From: Hyaloperonospora brassicae | Taxonomy: Eukaryota > Oomycota > Peronosporomycetes > Peronosporales > Peronosporaceae | Reading direction: 5' to 3' | Assembly (NCBI GenBank): GCA_947650285.1 | Contig: CANTFL010000458.1 | Coordinates: 1-64,000, forward strand | Length of the DNA: 64,000 nt | Part shown: one piece after another, positions 49,105-59,309 of the stretch | Numbering within the stretch: position 1 is the first letter of the stretch | Layout: each line of letters begins with the position of its first letter | Program-made: the position numbers and the translations under genes | Notes under the pieces: model-generated | Database searches by the model: none | What the model was told of the DNA's origin: nothing | Seen by the model: the letters and a program-made list of their open reading frames with translations, nothing else

Positions 49105-49679
49105 AGTGACACGGGCAGCCTTGAACGTCTGTTCGCCGGCTGGGTGGGTATGGTGGACACTAGACTCTGGGGGCCGTTCATTCTTCCCCCCGTCGGGGGA
49201 AGCCGTTTGTGCGGCGTGCAGTCCGTCGTACTGATGAGGGCCAATCTATCACCAGCCAGTACTCGTTGTCTAACTCTTTCCGAATATCCGACGGATTCGT
49301 CGAAAATTAGAGACTGGGGTACAGTTATAGACAACTTTGTTAATTTAAAAGAGGCAACGACTTATTGGTCTGTGTGCATCATCTATGAAACGAATTTTTA
49401 TGAATAAAAAAAGCTGACGTGAGCAAACGGACCACACTAAGTTTCTCCTACAGCAAGCCAGAGATATAGCTTTCAAAATCAGGACGCTGGCAAAGAAGTT
49501 CAGTCATAAGTGCCTGATTAATTTTACATGTACTCGAAGGTGTCAGACACGCCCCTATACTTTTTTCTGTGATATTGCTTTTTCTTCGAAAGCCATATGT
49601 AAATACAGTGTTCAACATTGTCTTGCTTGTTGATGCACTATATTATCAGCTGAAGATGTCGCAACCTCGGCTTGAGAGT

Positions 49680-50315
49680 AGACAGCGTCTGCAAATGTGC
49701 AAGCAACAAGGATAATATTTCGGGTTTAATCTAAACGACACTGGCTTCGTTGGCAACGAAGAAGTTCGACATTGCTGCAACGCTGTCACAGGCGCTCACT
49801 GTAAATATCGATGGGCATGAGGATCTGCCGCCTTTTTCATTGGAAAAGCAAAGAAGTTCAGGTGCTTGACAAAAAGTCAAGCCAAGCACTTGGGGTCCTC
49901 CTCCGAAAAACACCAGGGATAAATGGCGATTGTGGCTTACAAATGTGGACAAAACAATACAGGTATGTGTGTTGTTTTTGCCGACAATGCCCCGTCGCAT
50001 ATCACGGATAATCCGGAGGTAATTGATGTAAAGGCCCTGCTGCTTCCATCAAAGACGACGTCCAAGACCCAGCCGATAAATGCCAGCATCATTGCATCAA
50101 TCAATCAGCGGTATCGCCACTACAGTCTGCAACATGCGGTTGATTGCCGCGAGCGACGAATTACCCGACTCATTGACAAAGTCGAGCAACCCGCTGTCAC
50201 CGCGCGGCTAGTTGCTGTCTGGAACGTAATCTCTGCCGCTACCATTGTTAACTGTTTAAATTACAAGGTAGGTTTAAGAAGCGTAGGACAGTTGTGGAGA
50301 CGTGCAAAAGAATAA
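49680..50315 (+). pseudogene. pogo/Tigger-type DDE transposase fragment
   Basis: 49811-49900 reads MRICRLFHWKSKEVQVLDKKS, matching the 'lPpLfIGKSkkPRCFdkk' block of DDE_1 (pogo/Tigger/jerky) transposases. After a frame change 49923-50315 reads CVVFADNAPSH (the second catalytic Asp, family 'LLlDNapsH'), then a LLLPSKTTSKTQPINASIIA segment (family 'fLPpNtTsliQPmDqgii') and a RYRHYSL segment. In the family this enzyme cuts and pastes elements at TA sites. The N-terminal DNA-binding part is missing. The frame stops at 50315, only about 15 bp before a C-family LTR. Confidence 0.75.
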
Positions 50316-51250
50316 TGATGGAAGGTGTGGATCACGCCTACTGCATCAAGTGCAAGATTGATTTGATTGGTAAAGTGCTCTCGGAGGTAAAGATGTTGGC
50401 ACGAATGATGGTGTCACACGACTGAGTGACAGGAAATGACTGTGGGAGTTATGCAGATTGATCTACCTAACGGTCAAGAAGGAGTATAGTCAAGGCTCGA
50501 CGATTGACCGATCGCGATCCTGCAATCGAAGGTTTGGTACACTAACGTACAAGAACCGGGTCACTCCAGGGGGGAACATCAACTGGAGTACTGGATCGCT
50601 AATGGAAATGGGATATATGTGAATACGGGAGCAAGCTGGAAGAGTAGATCGTCAAGATAATTAAGTATGCGAATTTTAGGACGTGAAGGCGATCCGACCT
50701 TGGATGCCCGATCGAAGACGCAACCTAGTGACAACGACCTATCCTGGGTGTGTACTGCTGATCGGTGTGGATCACATAATTGGTGTAAATCCCATACCGC
50801 GATCCACTATGGAGTGGTCTACTATAGAGCGATCCATTATGGAGCGATCCAATACGGAGTGTCTGCTGAAGGCTACATAAGGCAAGAAGTGAACTACATA
50901 AACAGACGGTGCACAACAGTTGACCTAGCGAACAGATAGGCATAGTCATAGGTTTTGAATTTGGTTGGTTGACATTAAACATAATTGAATTTGCAACGAA
51001 AGACACGCGTTAACTTTTCCCGGGCAGGAACGTTGGCCTCCGATTAAATAAATAGTCACCCACGTCTCTGCAAGCTTTTTCCTTGGGTTGTGCAGCCAGG
51101 CGGAACATCAGTTTTTACCCCCCCCCCCTTAACTGCGATCGGACGCAGGAAACTCTCACGGTTCGGATTTAAGATCGCGAGACGGCTCAAGTGGTCAGAA
51201 GGCTCGCGCATCAAGAATTACCCTTGGCAAAGGCGACTCTAGGAGATGTG
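50316..51250 (+). repeat. C-family LTR fragment, plus orientation
   Basis: Begins after a purine-rich AAAAGAATAATGATGGAAGG, matching the polypurine tract plus LTR start seen at 31218-31240. It continues collinear with the inverted LTR at 20859-19930 (for example the GTTGGCACGAA...GATGG segment near 50397, and the TTGGTTGGTTGACATTAAAC segment near 50965), with indels. Contains several near-repeats of TATGGAGCGATCCA-type sequence at 50800-50860 and a short poly-C run near 51119. It stops inside the R-U5-like part. Confidence 0.65.
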
Positions 51251-51251
51251 G

Positions 51252-52950
51252 TGAAGTCGATCTCACAAAATTACTTTAGTGAGTGTCGATCTTCCACTTG
51301 CCCAGACTTGCCGACTCACGGAGGGGGTACTCCGATCCGTGCCTTGTTGTGTAACCTTGTGCTCACCTTGTGTACCCGTCGTTTGGGCTGGCTTGAGCTC
51401 TTCGTAATGGCCTTGGGAGATGTAGATCTCGCTGAGGTTTTGGGGTTGAGCGTTCGCTTCCGGTGCGGAAATCTTCACACCACGAACGGGGTTCTGCGAT
51501 CCTGATCTTGAGTCGCGGCGATCTCTATTTGGAGATGTCGCGATCTCGATCTTGAATCACACCGATCTCGATTCGTCTTCGGAATCGGGGTCTTCGCTGT
51601 GCGGAAATCTTCACTCAGCAAATAATAGTCTTGCGTCGATCTTGCGTTGGGACCGGTCCGATCTGGTCTCGGGATCGGCCGATCTTGCCGGAAGTGCGCA
51701 ATACGGACAGATCGGTTCTTGGTTTCGCCAAAATGAAACACGCCGATATGTCCAGTAGATCGCTTCGATCTCGCTCGGTCTTGTCTTGAACGCCTTGTCC
51801 AGATCTTCTGACCACTTGAGCCTTCTCGCGATCTTGTTTCCAAAATCCTTTTCCTTTTCCTTTGTTGTGTGGCTGCTACCCTAGCAGTTGAGTTGAGTGT
51901 GAGTACTTGATCGATCCGGGCCAGATATCCCGAGATCGCTCTTCTCGATCTTGGCCAACAATCCAAGATCGGTCTTCTGTGTCCCTGTAACACGCGTGCC
52001 TTGACCCTCCGGGGAAGCCAAATCAATCTTGCCCGGAGAAGAGGGGAGGAGAACGTGCGTCGTGAGCAGAAGAAGTAGAGTTCAAGTCTGTTTATTAACC
52101 AACCAAATTAATGTCCAACCTATCATTAAGCCTATTTCCAACCGTAGGTCACTGTCCAAGTCGATATCACCTTTAAGCTTGACCGCCCCCTTGAACACGT
52201 GTCGAAATTTCGTGACCTGTACTCCAAAGATAGCGCCAATACTCCCGATATCGTACCTAGACACCAAAAAGGACTAAATTCCAAATATGGTACCAAATAC
52301 CCAATTTTGGTACCGAAAAGTTTAAAATAGTAACCAAGATGTGGAACGTGTCTAAATCCATTTTGCGACGTCAATTCGACCGACTTCCACTGGCTCTTTC
52401 GGTCTGAACTTTTGGGACATCACTCATGGGTCTCTAACAAGCATGTACATCATCATACAATAGCTCCATCATCGATATATCCATAACCAGCAGGGAACAT
52501 GACCGATCTGGTGTCCAATTCGAGATCGTTGAGGATCGACACAGTGCGATCTGGCCCTGTATGTCTTTTCCGTTCATTGTGCATGCTCCGATACTATACT
52601 TAACGGTTTTCCGCACAATGGGACCATCCACAATTCTTACAACGGTCCCACTGACCCCCACAAACATCCCCACTTCCAGATCGGTCCATAATTAACCTGA
52701 ACCAGTACTCCCTTTGGGAGACCCGTAGAGAGTGTCACCAGTCTGCAGGATGTCACACCTTCGTCACAGAGTCACATCACATCGCCCGATCTCAGATCCT
52801 TGTCCCAAATCGCTCCATGGAATTCGTCCTAACTGTCGTCTTGTCCCAAATCACCCCGTCTCAGATCGTTCCATACCCATCAGTCTGACGACAGTTGGAT
52901 CGGATCGCCGATCCTGTTTTTCTTATTGGATCGCCAAGTTCCATGGCCTC
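51252..52950 (-). repeat. C-family LTR, inverted, diverged
   Basis: 51252-51420 resembles the inverted leader and U5 end (compare the plus-strand ACGGAGGGGGTACTCCG here with ACGGAGGGGGTTCCCCG at 19740). About 52085-52160 resembles the core at 20225-20290 (CCAACCAAAT, then CCTAT and AGGTCACTGT). The stretch 51470-51850 is dominated by GATC-containing near-repeats and includes two copies of TGCGGAAATCTTCAC about 130 bp apart. No genes are credible here; the open frames are by-products of the repeats. Confidence 0.5.
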
Positions 52951-52989
52951 TTTTTCCACCAGTAAGTGGCGTCCCAAATGTGTAGCCAC

Positions 52990-53345
52990 CGATCCTCGTA
53001 CAAAATTTGATTAGTGACTTCACCACAGAGAGGTCCTAAGTTACAAGCGATTGAGTGAAGAATTTCCATGCGGTCCGTCCCTACGTTTGACCGGTGAAGA
53101 ATTTTCACCCGATCTCCCCCTATCCCTAAAACGGTCAAGTTCAGCTTCAGCTCAAGTCCATCAAGAAGAGCGCGACCGGCCCCACCGACGGGTACACAAG
53201 GTGAGCAAGAAGACACAGAGCACGGAATCGGGGTACCACCTCCTTTAGTCGGTCGTCCGGTCTCCAGTGGGGAGTCTGGGTCACAAGGTATTTGTGAACA
53301 ATACTCCACCACACAGTGAAGAAGCGGAAAGTAAGTTGAAGCTGT
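52990..53345 (+). repeat. C-family R-U5-like segment and leader, plus orientation
   Basis: Parallel to 20970-21260. The segments ATCCCTAAAACGGTCAAGTTCAG, CCCACCGACGGGTACACAAGG and CACAGAGCACGGAATCGGGG are present in the same order, then GGTCACAAGGTATTTGTGA where C has a related leader. It lies beside the inverted LTR exactly as in the 19.7-21.2 kb unit. No gag follows. Confidence 0.6.
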
Positions 53346-54253
53346 AGTTGAGAGCACGAATCAAGCAGCTGCGTGTTTGGGATCTTATGACGACTTCGGA
53401 AACGCATTTATATCATGACCGGGAATGAAAATTCGAAAGAGGCAAAGGAGGATGAGAAGAGGGGGGGACAGTGGAGATATGGTGCACCACACCTGACGCA
53501 GACATGTTTACCATCGCCACAAAGATCAACTTCCTTTTTGATACCTGCTTCCTGCTAATGTATCCCATGAAAGTCACCTAGGCGCTTATAGAGTCCTTCG
53601 CAACCTCCAACTTAGTATCTGCAACGCACCTACCACCCAAACTCCCCTTGACACGTAGTTGAGCAGGATACCCGTCTAAACTACAAAAAAAACACTTGCT
53701 TAGAAAGTTATTTTGACTTTGCCGAAATAAGCTCAAATTTTGGCGGCAGCAGAAGGAACTTCGTGGACACACGTGACAATCTACTCGGGCCACAACATTT
53801 CGAAAGAAAACTTATTGAAAGATCTGCAGCTGGCAACCGGTTACAAATTGTTGACCGCTGCGGATTCGTGTTGTAACATACAGTGACCTCCACGACCCAC
53901 GCGCGTTTCCGTTGGACGAACCGGTCAACAGTATGCAGATCGCCGAGGTGGGGCTGCGGCACAGATAGCGGACAATGTCCAGGCACCGCTCACTGGCTCG
54001 AGAATCATCACACTATGATTTCTTGCACAGCTCTACCGACATAAGCCGATTGCGATTGAACAAATTGAGCGAAGTCAAATGGATCAGCAACACACACACG
54101 TGTAGGTAGACGGCATTCATACAGATAAATTGCACTCCACGTTCTTGCACCTATCGCACCGCAGTTACGCGTTCATCTCCAGGCTCGTCTTCGTATCTCT
54201 CTTGCATTACGTCGCATACTCTTTTCTCACCAGAAATCGTGCGACTCGGGCGC
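53346..54253. other. transition stretch, no gene recognised
   Basis: Between the last transposon piece and the gene-dense block. Short frames only. It includes a GA-rich/poly-G patch near 53440-53470. It may hold the 3' untranslated part of the next gene. Confidence 0.4.
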
Positions 54254-54721
54254 TCACCTGGGTTGGTGCACGCGCCCCACGTGCGCGCGTTTCTGTCGTC
54301 GTCCTTCGAACGAGCGCTTGTGCGGGTGGTGCTGCCACAACATGTCCTTCTTCTTGAGCGCCTGCGTGCGCATGTCGTCGTCAGTCTCCGGACGCTCGTG
54401 GAACTCTTCGTGGTGCATGCGCTTGAGCTCCAGCATCTTCACTGCCTCATGCAGATGCACCGCGTTCTCGACGTCGTGGATGAGACGATTGACGCGCTCC
54501 ATTTCCTCCAACTCGTGCCGCTCTTTGCCCGACAGTCTCTGTGAGCACAGCGAGTCCGAGTGCTCGAGTGCCTGCAGCAGCACAAAGCCGTTGGCCCCCG
54601 GCTCAACTGCCACAGGCACATTGTAGCGAAAGCGGTTGCTTTGGGGACTCCAGCGCAGGCGCGGGATCGAGTCCAGCAAAACGTTGTAGCAGCTTTTGCT
54701 GACGAGGTTTGTCGTCGCCAT
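54254..54721 (-). CDS. small conserved-looking protein of unknown function
   Basis: 155 residues from the ATG at 54721 (MATTNLVSKSCYN). A longer frame is open up to 54931, but the upstream part looks like leader sequence, so I prefer the internal start. The protein is hydrophilic with no signal peptide or membrane segment. Residues about 65-115 are predicted helical and charged (GKERHELEEMERVNRLIHD, then a HEAVKMLELKRMHHEEFHER segment), and a basic, His/Arg-rich tail follows. High G+C and codon use like the neighbouring genes support a real gene. The TGA stop lies within CAGGTGAGC, which could instead be a splice donor, in which case the protein would continue. I do not recognise a family. 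Confidence 0.55.
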   Translation of the reverse strand: MATTNLVSKSCYNVLLDSIPRLRWSPQSNRFRYNVPVAVEPGANGFVLLQALEHSDSLCSQRLSGKERHELEEMERVNRLIHDVENAVHLHEAVKMLELKRMHHEEFHERPETDDDMRTQALKKKDMLWQHHPHKRSFEGRRQKRAHVGRVHQPR

Positions 54722-56499
54722 ATCCACAGCTGACTTTCGGATACTTGTGATCGTTCGTTGCGAGTTGCAAAATGGGGAGGCGCTCGACTTGGCCCGCGTG
54801 ACCTTCCGGGGCGTCCACTTGGCTCGTGTACAGTGAATCGCAGCTTCAACTTGAAGAACGTCGTTGGGCGCGTGTCCAGCTGACAATAATGAGCCGCGAC
54901 TCGATGCCGTATTGACCATCGAGCGAAACAAACTGTCGCTGTCGGAACTTCAACTTGACGTCGGAGGCTGTCCGTGTAAAACACTGCACCTGTTGAGGGT
55001 GAGGTCGCTCGCAACATCGAGTCGTTCGCCCTACACGCGTAGCTTACCAGCTTTGCTTCGTTGCCAACCACCAGTCATTTGCACGGCAGCGGCTTTTCCA
55101 CAGCTTTCTCGTGTAGTGCCTTCGGATGTGGCAATGACTGACAATGCACGAGGGGCGAATGCTGTCCATTGCTGTCCCCACAGGCGCAGTGAATCTGCGG
55201 TGGTGTGTCACACGGTAAGTATCAACAACGTCGAAGCTACTGCTTGTTTGCTTTCGGTCATTACCGTACGCAACAGCAGCACGAGTTGCCGTCTATATGG
55301 GCTGTTGCCTGATGGTGCATCCTTTTCACGTCTATCGCTTGCAGTGTGCCAAGGTGAACGAGCGCGTGAGGTGCAACACCAGTTATCGCTTGTCAATGCT
55401 GATCCCCGGTGTCAACTGTGCTGCGACACAAGATGCGCATATGGCGTTCACACCTTGTAGTGTCGAGCGAATCTGCTACATGCTCAGCCTTTCACCAGCT
55501 GGAAACGCCTCCACGATGGCGAGGCAATCTATATCGGTGGAACGGGAGTAGACGCGCAGGTAGATCGTGCGAGCGAGTATAGGGCGATTCATCGATACAC
55601 GCAGACGTCAAGCGTCAAGTTCGGATGGAAAACGAAGTCGGCTAGAAGCTGCAGATCAGGCGCCACCTTGTCGTCTGGCAGACATAGAGGGTCGACACGT
55701 CTTAGTCAGATAAGGCTCTCATGGATGCACAGGACGCGTTTCTCTGCCACACAGTTACAAACGCACGAAACAACAGACCTCACGCACCTGCGAACAGATC
55801 ATAGCTGCGCTGTTGCTGATATCCGCTCAGGACTCTTATCCTATTTGTGACATCGAATCTGCTCTTCGACACGTGCGGAAAAGGAGCAGATCACTGCTCT
55901 CCAGTCGACGAGTAGTAGTCAGGACGATGCAATGATGACCCTCAATGCTGCCATCTGCATGAACGCAAACTTCGTACTCACCTCAGCCACATACTACACC
56001 GATGCAACTTTCGCAGCACCGCGTCCTAGCAAGGGACACACAGGATCTTGCGACGCACGCAGCTTACAGCGTACAGTCGGCATTTATAGAGAACACATCA
56101 TCCCATATCCCGAAAAGCGCCGCAAGTTCTCCGGAGTTTGACGCAGATCCCAATCGTCCACAGTCGTTTCTGCGTTGCCGTTACGTCGTCCATCATCACC
56201 AGTAGCGCGTCTTGTCCACGCTATCGAAGCAACAGCATCTCGACATGTAAAATTAGGACACCACGTGATCTCGCGCGGTCGATACGTCATCATGCGAGCA
56301 CAGTACGGAGGCGATCTGCAGGTCAGAAACGTTTCTGCCAATCAACGACCGCCCGCGCGCTCCTGGATCCCTACTATCGGCCAATCCCGCTCCGTCGAGC
56401 GACGCGAGCAGCTGACTGGACTAGAAGCCGCCGCAGCCATACGAACGGACCTCCTCGAGAGCGTCTAACAGTGTGCGATTCGCCAAACCAGTCACCACA
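54722..56499. other. intergenic region upstream of RPL10
   Basis: Several open frames exist (for example plus 54864-55460), but none has a recognisable domain, and the longest overlaps the opposite-strand gene region. The stretch should contain the promoters of the flanking divergent genes. I could not pinpoint an initiator or TATA element. Confidence 0.4.
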
Positions 56500-57126
56500 A
56501 TGGGTCGTCGTCCTGCCAAGTGCTACCGCTTCCAGAACAAGAAGCCGTTCATCAAGTCCCGCTACTGCCGCGGCGTGCCGGACCCCAAGATCCGCATCTA
56601 CGACGTCGGCAACAAGAAGGCGTCGGTCGACCTCTTCCCCTTTGTGGCGCACTTGGTCTCGGACGAGAAGGAGCAGTTGTCGTCCGAGGCGCTCGAAGCG
56701 GCGCGCATTGCCGCGAACCGGTACCTGACCAAGTACTGCGGCAAAGACAACTTCCACATGCGCATCCGTTGCCACCCGTTCCAAGTGCTGCGTATCAACA
56801 AAATGCTTTCGTGCGCTGGTGCCGATCGACTGCAGACGGGTATGCGTCACGCCTACGGCAAACCGGCGGGTGTGGCTGCGCGCGTGTCCATTGGTCAGCC
56901 CATTATCTCAGTGCGCTCGAAGGACTCGTTCGGTCCGTCGGTCGTCGAAGCGCTGCGTCGTGCCAAGTTCAAATTCCCTGGTCGCCAGAAAGTCCTCGGC
57001 TCGAAGAAGTGGGGCTTTACCAAGTACGAACGAGAGCTGTACGCTGAGATGCGTGCGAACGGCTCGCTGGCTGTGGACGGCAACCACGAAAAGTACAAAC
57101 CGAACCACGGTCCGCTGAAGCTGTAA
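56500..57126 (+). CDS. RPL10: 60S ribosomal protein L10 (uL16)
   Basis: 208 residues, single exon, matching eukaryotic uL16 along its length. Visible hallmarks are [10 protein letters not shown] at the N-terminus, [28 protein letters not shown], then [19 protein letters not shown] and LQTGMRHA (the tRNA-side loop), [19 protein letters not shown] sequence and KKWGFTKYE. The protein joins the large subunit late, sits near the peptidyl-transferase and P-site region, and is needed for the release of export/anti-association factors. The start is the ATG at 56500, not the in-frame ATG 27 nt upstream, because all family members begin MGRRPA. Somewhat shorter at the C-terminus than the human protein (about 214). 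Convergent with the next gene. Confidence 0.97.
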   Translation: MGRRPAKCYRFQNKKPFIKSRYCRGVPDPKIRIYDVGNKKASVDLFPFVAHLVSDEKEQLSSEALEAARIAANRYLTKYCGKDNFHMRIRCHPFQVLRINKMLSCAGADRLQTGMRHAYGKPAGVAARVSIGQPIISVRSKDSFGPSVVEALRRAKFKFPGRQKVLGSKKWGFTKYERELYAEMRANGSLAVDGNHEKYKPNHGPLKL

Positions 57127-57300
57127 GCGCAGTGCGAAGAGCGCAGTGGTAGCTGTGTAGCTGGACTGCCGAGTAGTGTCGACTGCTAACGGTATAACTT
57201 ACGACTTTGTTTGGTGCAACGCACGACGTGTAATTGTTACGGTTTGCTGTTCTCTCCTGCTCTAGCTCCCGAAGCCTTGTGCATCCATCCGCAGACAGCT

Positions 57301-57344
57301 GGGGGTATACCTCCATACAGGTGGGGGTATACCTCCATAGAGCT
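57301..57344 (+). repeat. two-copy 22-bp tandem repeat
   Basis: GGGGGTATACCTCCATACAGGT followed directly by a second copy differing only in the last few bases. Each unit contains the palindrome GGTATACC. Lies in the 255-bp gap between the convergent stops of RPL10 and the NDUFAF7-type gene, so possibly in a 3' untranslated region. Confidence 0.85.
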
Positions 57345-57381
57345 GACGGCTGAGTTAGAACACTACAGTGAGCAGTCCACA

Positions 57382-59185
57382 TCACGGTGCTGCTGGCGTG
57401 GTTGGTTCCGCTTCGAAACCTACGGGCTGACCAATATCCGTGTGCGTCAGCGCCATGACCTTGAAGACGCTTCCCATCTGCTCTGGCTTCACGAGACGCT
57501 CATAGGACGAGAACAGCTCTTGCTGCACCTTCTCCGACTCGGTGTTTTGCAGCAGCATGGCCAAGCGATGCTCAATGCCCATGTTCTTCAAGAATACGCC
57601 CTGGCCGACCGGGCCCGAGCTCCGCACCGCGGACTCTGCTGTCGCAAACCGCCGCAGAGTGGCAAAGTCCACGTCGATGCTCAGATCGACGTCACCTGGC
57701 TCGCGCAGCACGCTGACGAACTCGTGGTTCTTGATGCCACGCAGACTCAGCTCGGACGGGTGGTCGTACCCGTAATCCACAATCAGCGCGCCGCCTCCTG
57801 AATGCGAAATACGCTTGGCCATGTCCTGTACCAACGCGATGCCGACTGGAGAAATCTCGATCTTGTCGCCGACCTGAGCCTGTGCGGTGCGCACAGGAGT
57901 GTCCGCCACGTCTGCCACATCGAGGCGCCGAATTGCAGCGCTCTGCATCTTCTCGAGATCTTCCACGCTGGAAACATGCGTCTCGGTCACGGGCGATAGA
58001 GCAGTCGACGGGTCAAACAGCTTCTCGCGGCCAATGTACACTCGCGTGGCTGGCGTTGGCCCGGGCGACAACACAAAGCGAAAGTGGTCATCGCCGTCTT
58101 CAAAGTCGAGGTCCACAAGGCGTTCGCACCAGCCTCTGCAGCGTGAGCACCCAAGACCGTCGAAAGCACAGCATCATAGACATCAGCCCACACTACGACT
58201 GCTTCCTCCGCCAAAAGACAAGAACCAACGGACAGACGCACCGGTCAGTGTACTCGAACTGGTGCACCGGCAACGCGTCAAAAAGCTCCTGAGCAATGAT
58301 CAAGCACGGACCATGCGGAACGCTCGTCAAGTCTCTATGCCATCGAACCGTCGGTCCGTTATCGGGAAGCCGCATGGTGCTGTCCGAGGCTGCATCGTCC
58401 TCAATTGCCTCGCACTGCAACGTCTCTCTCTGGATCTTTTGCATGGCTGGCAAACGAATACAATACGCACAAAACATGCAACTGCTGAGTGCTGACTCCT
58501 CGACGCCATCACCTCTTCCTCTTTCGCTTTTCGCAACAAACGTACCTGGACTAATGTCCACCATATGAATCTCTAACGCATCGTAGAACGGCGGAAACGA
58601 CTTGGCCGCACGCACAAAGTCGCTCATGAGAGAGCCTCGTCCCGGCCCCAGTTCAATAATCTTCACGTGGCTCGGCGTCCCCATTTGCTGCCACGTCGCC
58701 ACGCACCACACTGCAATGAGCTCTCCAAACATCTGACTGATCTCGGGCGCGGTTGTAAAGTCCCCTTGGCTGCCAAACACGTCCTTCTTCATGTAATAGC
58801 CATAGTCGGGATGACCCACAGCACGCGTCATGAACTCGGCGACAGTGAGCGGTCCTTTCACCTCAATCATCGAGCGAAGAACGTGAACAAGTGCATTCTC
58901 CTGACTCTTTGTCGCATTCCCATCGATATCTCCGTCCAACTGACTCGTCCACGCGCTACTCGGCCGTTTAAGTGCCGAGCGGTCCACCGACAGGTACTGC
59001 ATTGAGCCCTCAGTCGTCTCGAGCGGCTTCTGCTGCTGCCACTTTTGCAGCTGCGTCGCCAGCGTCCCGTCATTCCATTGTCCAGTGCTGCAGAGCGCCG
59101 CAGCGCCTCCCGACGCCCGAACTCGACGCGTCCGAAGCGCCGAACGCGCCGCCAGCGGCCGCCAAAGGGCCTTCGACGTGAACAT
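57382..59185 (-). CDS. NDUFAF7: NDUFAF7-type mitochondrial protein arginine methyltransferase
   Basis: Three exons on the minus strand: 59185-58546, 58446-58242 and 58135-57382 (532 residues). Introns of 99 and 106 bp have GTACGT and GTGCGT donors and CAG ends. In animals this SAM-dependent enzyme dimethylates an arginine of the complex I subunit NDUFS2 early in assembly. The N-terminus is Arg/Ala-rich with no acidic residues (mitochondrial targeting type). Conserved blocks: a HPDYGYYMKKDVFGSQGDF segment, IIELGPGRGSLMSDF at about 176-190 (SAM-binding GxGxG), QELFDALPVHQFEY, GWCERLV (formed across intron 2), VDYGYDHPS and FLKNMGIEHRL. The 99-bp intron is a multiple of three without a stop, so an unspliced reading would wrongly keep 33 residues; removal restores the family sequence. 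Divergent from the next gene. Confidence 0.92.
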
Positions 59186-59309
59186 CGCGTGATGTGGTGC
59201 ACCTCACGTGGTCAAAAGTAGTGCGAACGTCCAGGATCGTTATTTTCGGTCCCGGCCGAAAATAGCGGTCGCCTGCAAAAGTAGCAGTACCCTACTCACG
59301 CGAGCATTC
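59186..59309. promoter_or_regulatory. 124-bp divergent promoter region
   Basis: Separates the start codons of the NDUFAF7-type gene (minus) and the APP1-domain gene (plus). It contains a perfect 9-bp inverted repeat, TATTTTCGG (59241-59249) and CCGAAAATA (59256-59264), around a 6-bp spacer. Shared control is an inference from the spacing. Confidence 0.5.

Larger units (their letters stand above)
41700..49110 (-). mobile_element. degenerate non-LTR retrotransposon (LINE), two ORF regions
   Basis: Minus-strand order: ORF1 region (49104 down to 46826) with a conserved nucleic-acid-binding block, then ORF2 region with endonuclease-to-RT linker remnants (46300-43600) and RT (43193-42345), then a C-terminal tail readable to about 41716. 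No LTRs flank it. The RT lacks gypsy features and has the LINE arrangement. Numerous stops and frameshifts show it is old. The 5' and 3' limits and any target-site duplication are not determined. Confidence 0.7.

Noticed and set aside
1..53345. Secreted RXLR or Crinkler effector genes expected in gene-poor oomycete DNA
   Set aside because: I looked for a signal peptide followed by RXLR-EER or LFLAK-type motifs in the short frames and found none that hold up.
54864..55460. 198-codon plus-strand frame
   Set aside because: Cys/Ser/Arg-rich, overlaps the upstream part of an opposite-strand frame, and has no recognisable domain or conserved start.
56138..57047. Other-frame open stretches over RPL10 on both strands
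   Set aside because: By-products of the GC-rich, codon-biased RPL10 sequence.
57211..58495. Long plus-strand frames over the NDUFAF7-type gene
   Set aside because: Mirror frames of a well-supported minus-strand gene with family-wide similarity.
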